Shown piece after piece: positions 61,617 to 64,000 of a stretch of DNA of 64,000 nucleotides (positions are counted from its first letter, which is position 1; the number at the start of each line of letters is the position of its first letter). The notes below the pieces were generated by a model. The model saw only the letters and a program-made list of their open reading frames with translations. It was not told the origin of the DNA and made no database searches. This stretch comes from Granulosicoccaceae bacterium (GTDB lineage Bacteria; Pseudomonadota; Gammaproteobacteria; Granulosicoccales; Granulosicoccaceae). Both the position numbers and the translations under genes were made by a program. The DNA lies in the NCBI GenBank assembly GCA_020629835.1, contig JAHDCO010000003.1, forward strand, positions 33,752 through 97,751, read 5' to 3'.

Positions 61617-62261
61617 TCATCGGTCCGACGTTGCGAGTTTAAAAGAGTAGAACAGGAAAAGACCGCCTAATCCCAGTTCTATCCAACGTCGGCACGCCGC
61701 GTACCCACGCCTGATGGACGCAAGCGATAACGCAACAGCCCACACGCCATGACAGCAAAACGAAATACAAAATGCACCCAGAATAAACAACAGCACGATG
61801 TTAAACGAAGCACCATCAACAGCGCCTACAGAAGCTATCGCCAACCAGAAAGAAATAGCCTTAGGATTAGTGACCTGTAAAAAATAACCTGATGAGAAGT
61901 GCTTTAGACGATCACCGTGTGTGGGCTTCATAGGCTGTAGCTTCGGCGGATTGATTGCCTTCTTAAAGGCACCATAGGCCAAGTAAAATAAATAAGCGGC
62001 ACCGGCTAAGCGCATCAAACTCATCGCCCAGGCGATCTCAGACAACAACAAGCCGACCCCCATTAGCGTCAATACGTTAATCGTTAGACTGCCAAGTGCT
62101 ATTCCTGTGGTGGCAATAAGCGCTGGAGCACGGCCCTGCTCTGTAGCAATACCAACCAGCAGAGCGACGGAAGGCCCTGGAGACAGTGCGGCCACAAAGA
62201 GAATGCCGTAGGCACTGATAATGCCGGGTAAGTAAGGTAATAAGTCTTGAAGCTGTGGCAT
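61617..62261 (-). CDS. LysE/RhtB-family amino-acid exporter
   Basis: 214 residues from ATG 62261 (MPQLQDLLPYLPGIISAYG); 62297 is an alternative. Five or six hydrophobic helices with LSPGPSVALLVGIATEQGR, LRLAGAAYLFYLAYGAFKK and FLQVTNPKAISFWL, the LysE signature. It exports amino acids such as threonine/homoserine or lysine; specificity cannot be read. Convergent with gabD, 31 bp apart. Confidence 0.86.
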   Translation of the reverse strand: MPQLQDLLPYLPGIISAYGILFVAALSPGPSVALLVGIATEQGRAPALIATTGIALGSLTINVLTLMGVGLLLSEIAWAMSLMRLAGAAYLFYLAYGAFKKAINPPKLQPMKPTHGDRLKHFSSGYFLQVTNPKAISFWLAIASVGAVDGASFNIVLLFILGAFCISFCCHGVWAVALSLASIRRGYAACRRWIELGLGGLFLFYSFKLATSDR

Positions 62262-62297
62262 TGGATTTTCCAGATGCGATGATTCTATAGGTAGCAA

Positions 62298-62716
62298 CTC
62301 AGCGTATTGGCTGGGTGTGTTGCGAGTATAGGGATTTGGTTTTTCGGATGCTTCGGTGGGCGTCGTACTAAAACTGCCCCATACTCATCAAGCAGCACTT
62401 TCCTAATGCCACGTTCAGCGTACATATCAGTGATAGGGGTTGTGTCGTGGGGCAAGGCGAGTTGAAGAAGACTCGCTTCGACGAGCCATTCTCCATGAGT
62501 CATTCTTTGGCCAACACGCGGGCGAAAGTTAATCGCTTAAATCACCGTACATGCTGTACCACGAAACGTCCTGAGCGACTCGCAGATCATATCGACGTCT
62601 ATATTGATGTGCTCTTTGAACGATAAGAAAGTGATCGAAAAAACAACACAACGGCGCTATTCGCTCAAAACGACGCTGATTTTCAGGTTGTGCATCCCCA
62701 CCTAACCGGGGCAGTT
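62298..62716. other. Gap of about 420 bp without a confident gene
   Basis: Two short minus-strand frames (72 and 63 codons, at 62285-62503 and 62529-62720) are open here but overlap both neighbours, have no recognisable family and no clear ribosome-binding site. Treated as non-coding; the LysE promoter should lie within the first 100 bp. Confidence 0.5.
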
Positions 62717-63811
62717 TCAATCTGGCAGATGATCCGGAAACGAATCCATCCGATCCAACTCCTTATGAGAAATCATCAACGGTACATACCCGCGTGAATA
62801 CGCATCAGATAATGCACTGGTGCGGTTCGCCTGAGTGGTAACGTAATCAACACTCAATACAATTTTGCCCGCGTCGATCCACTGCCCTAGATACAGATCG
62901 TTCCAATAACGCATATCATCAGCCACACGATCATCGGTAGCCCAGAAGAAGGGTTCTTCCTTACCGATACCCGTCAACGGCTCAACCCACTCCAGGCCTA
63001 CCGTAGAAATCAGCTCTTCCGCATTTTGCACAAACACACCGAAGTTAGGGTTACCCGATTTAGCACGGGCATAGGCTGCGATGTCTCTAACCAGCGCCTG
63101 CATCTTGTCTATCGCATCCGGATAATCATCCTGGAAGAAGGTGTAACCATCGATGGTATCCAGATAAACACCATCAAATCCTGCATCGATTATGCGGTCG
63201 ACACGGCTGTCGGGAGAACCCATTAGGATGTCACGCCATTCAGGCTCCCAGTAGCGTACGTAGTAGTCACCAGGCCAATACTGATCTGCGTATACAATCC
63301 AGGACGGGTTACCAACACCCCAATCATCGCCATAGTAATAACGATACTCTTCGGCTTGCCCAATCGCTAAATAAGACACCAACAGTTTCTCCCCACCGCC
63401 GGTACATTTGAGCCGATCTATGATGTTTTGATTGGGTCGTGCGTTCGGTGGTTCAGAGTCGATAACCAGCAAATCGTATTTACTGTCCGCCAACTCACGG
63501 TAGTCTGCATCCCTCAACTGATAATGCCAGTCGTCTACATCAGACCAGGTTATAGATCGTTCCCCGCAACGAAACGGCGATGCCGACCATTTATCGAAGG
63601 TTGAGAGCTCAGTAGCACTACTCGTACCGCTAACACTGCCACTGCCACTGCCAGTACCTGTCGTTGTAGAGCCACTATTTAATACGCGCCCACTGGAATC
63701 AACCACGACATCATTGTCTGGGTTGCAGGCTGTTAGAACCCCGCCCATTGCGAGGGCGGCGAATACAGATACGGCTTTACGCATGCGACGATTGGAACTT
63801 TGAGGACTCAT
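62717..63811 (-). CDS. GH114/TM1410-like glycosidase lipoprotein (endo-alpha-1,4-polygalactosaminidase family)
   Basis: 364 residues. Signal peptide with lipobox VLTAC (Cys at 29; start 63811 or 63784), a Gly/Ser/Thr linker (about 47-65), then a TIM-barrel-like domain: YDLLVIDSEPPN, LLVSYLAIGQAEEYRYYY, YYVRYWEPEWRDIL and GFDGVYLDTIDGY with likely catalytic Asp residues. The family hydrolyses alpha-1,4-linked galactosamine polymers or acts on related exopolysaccharides. It is probably anchored in the outer membrane. Single gene; upstream region 63812-64000 shows nothing distinctive. Confidence 0.84.
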   Translation of the reverse strand: MSPQSSNRRMRKAVSVFAALAMGGVLTACNPDNDVVVDSSGRVLNSGSTTTGTGSGSGSVSGTSSATELSTFDKWSASPFRCGERSITWSDVDDWHYQLRDADYRELADSKYDLLVIDSEPPNARPNQNIIDRLKCTGGGEKLLVSYLAIGQAEEYRYYYGDDWGVGNPSWIVYADQYWPGDYYVRYWEPEWRDILMGSPDSRVDRIIDAGFDGVYLDTIDGYTFFQDDYPDAIDKMQALVRDIAAYARAKSGNPNFGVFVQNAEELISTVGLEWVEPLTGIGKEEPFFWATDDRVADDMRYWNDLYLGQWIDAGKIVLSVDYVTTQANRTSALSDAYSRGYVPLMISHKELDRMDSFPDHLPD

Positions 63812-64000
63812 AGGCCGTTAGCGATTGACCGGGTAGAACTATCCAGTCCAAAGTCGTGCACAGTTCATTAATTCGAACTTGATTACGTCACAATGCCCAA
63901 CCAGCAGTGCAACTCGTTAACCAATTCACATTCTAGACGTGTTGATTAGTCGGTTTAGCGTTGCAGTGGATTGCGTTGCTTGAGCGGCTCGACCAGTTTG

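Noticed and set aside
62285..62720. Two short minus-strand open frames (72 and 63 codons)
   Set aside because: No recognisable family, overlap with LysE and GH114-like genes, no convincing ribosome-binding sites.

Overview
The window reads as a chromosomal segment of a free-living, aerobic, probably marine or soil gammaproteobacterium. Three things point that way. Housekeeping blocks have the gene order typical of that class: radC // coaBC-dut-algC-argB and gmk-rpoZ-spoT-ridA-recG. There is a UbiA ubiquinone prenyltransferase. There are type IV pilus and type II secretion pseudopilin operons plus a rhombosortase-like protease. No tRNA, rRNA, CRISPR array, prophage or intact insertion sequence is visible. 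Species is not assigned.

Region by region. 1-3.5 kb (minus): a minor-pilin operon fimT-pilV-pilW-pilX-pilE without pilY1, followed by the 5' part of a PatB-type C-S lyase. 3.8-10.8 kb: glutathione reductase divergent from ubiA; ubiA is translationally coupled to a large dynamin-like GTPase; then a Prx5-type peroxiredoxin, a second large GTPase and a ComF-like phosphoribosyltransferase. 10.9-12.7 kb: two tandem OmpA-like periplasmic or outer-membrane proteins with their own promoter, a long structured leader and two strong terminators. 12.7-17 kb: a stand-alone formyltransferase-fold enzyme, a YfaZ-like outer-membrane protein, an HdfR-like LysR regulator, and a deletion scar joining a truncated PAP2 phosphatase to a truncated MJ1255/VC2487-type glycosyltransferase. 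17-19 kb: a coupled CoA-transferase / citryl-CoA-lyase pair. 19.3-21.4 kb: a fasciclin-domain lipoprotein.

21.6-34.1 kb is an accessory catabolic region. A thuA / Gfo-Idh / alpha-glucoside-binding-protein locus lies divergent from a LysR regulator and has no permease or ATPase. An IS3-type transposase remnant follows. Then comes a tightly coupled five-gene operon divergent from another LysR regulator: aldehyde dehydrogenase, a non-canonical M19 dipeptidase-like protein, an unrecognised 559-residue protein, a DUF3726 protein and a BCCT transporter. The first four genes are joined by three consecutive 1-nt TAATG overlaps. This operon is the best candidate in the window for an undescribed pathway, probably uptake and breakdown of a betaine or other amino-acid derivative ending in a semialdehyde oxidation; the substrate is not known.

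34.5-44 kb: radC, coaBC, dut, algC and argB (TTG start behind a hairpin), a Coq4-motif protein, a DUF4124-like periplasmic protein, exonuclease III, two small unknowns and cysQ. 44.3-50.1 kb (minus): type II secretion genes gspGHIJKLMN without C, D, E, F, with a rhombosortase-like protease alongside. 50.9-56.8 kb (minus): recG, ridA, spoT, rpoZ, gmk. 56.9-64 kb: a thioredoxin-like protein, a GT2 glycosyltransferase, an SDR, a HAD hydrolase, a GabD-type dehydrogenase preceded by a 13-bp tandem repeat, a LysE-family exporter and a GH114-like lipoprotein.
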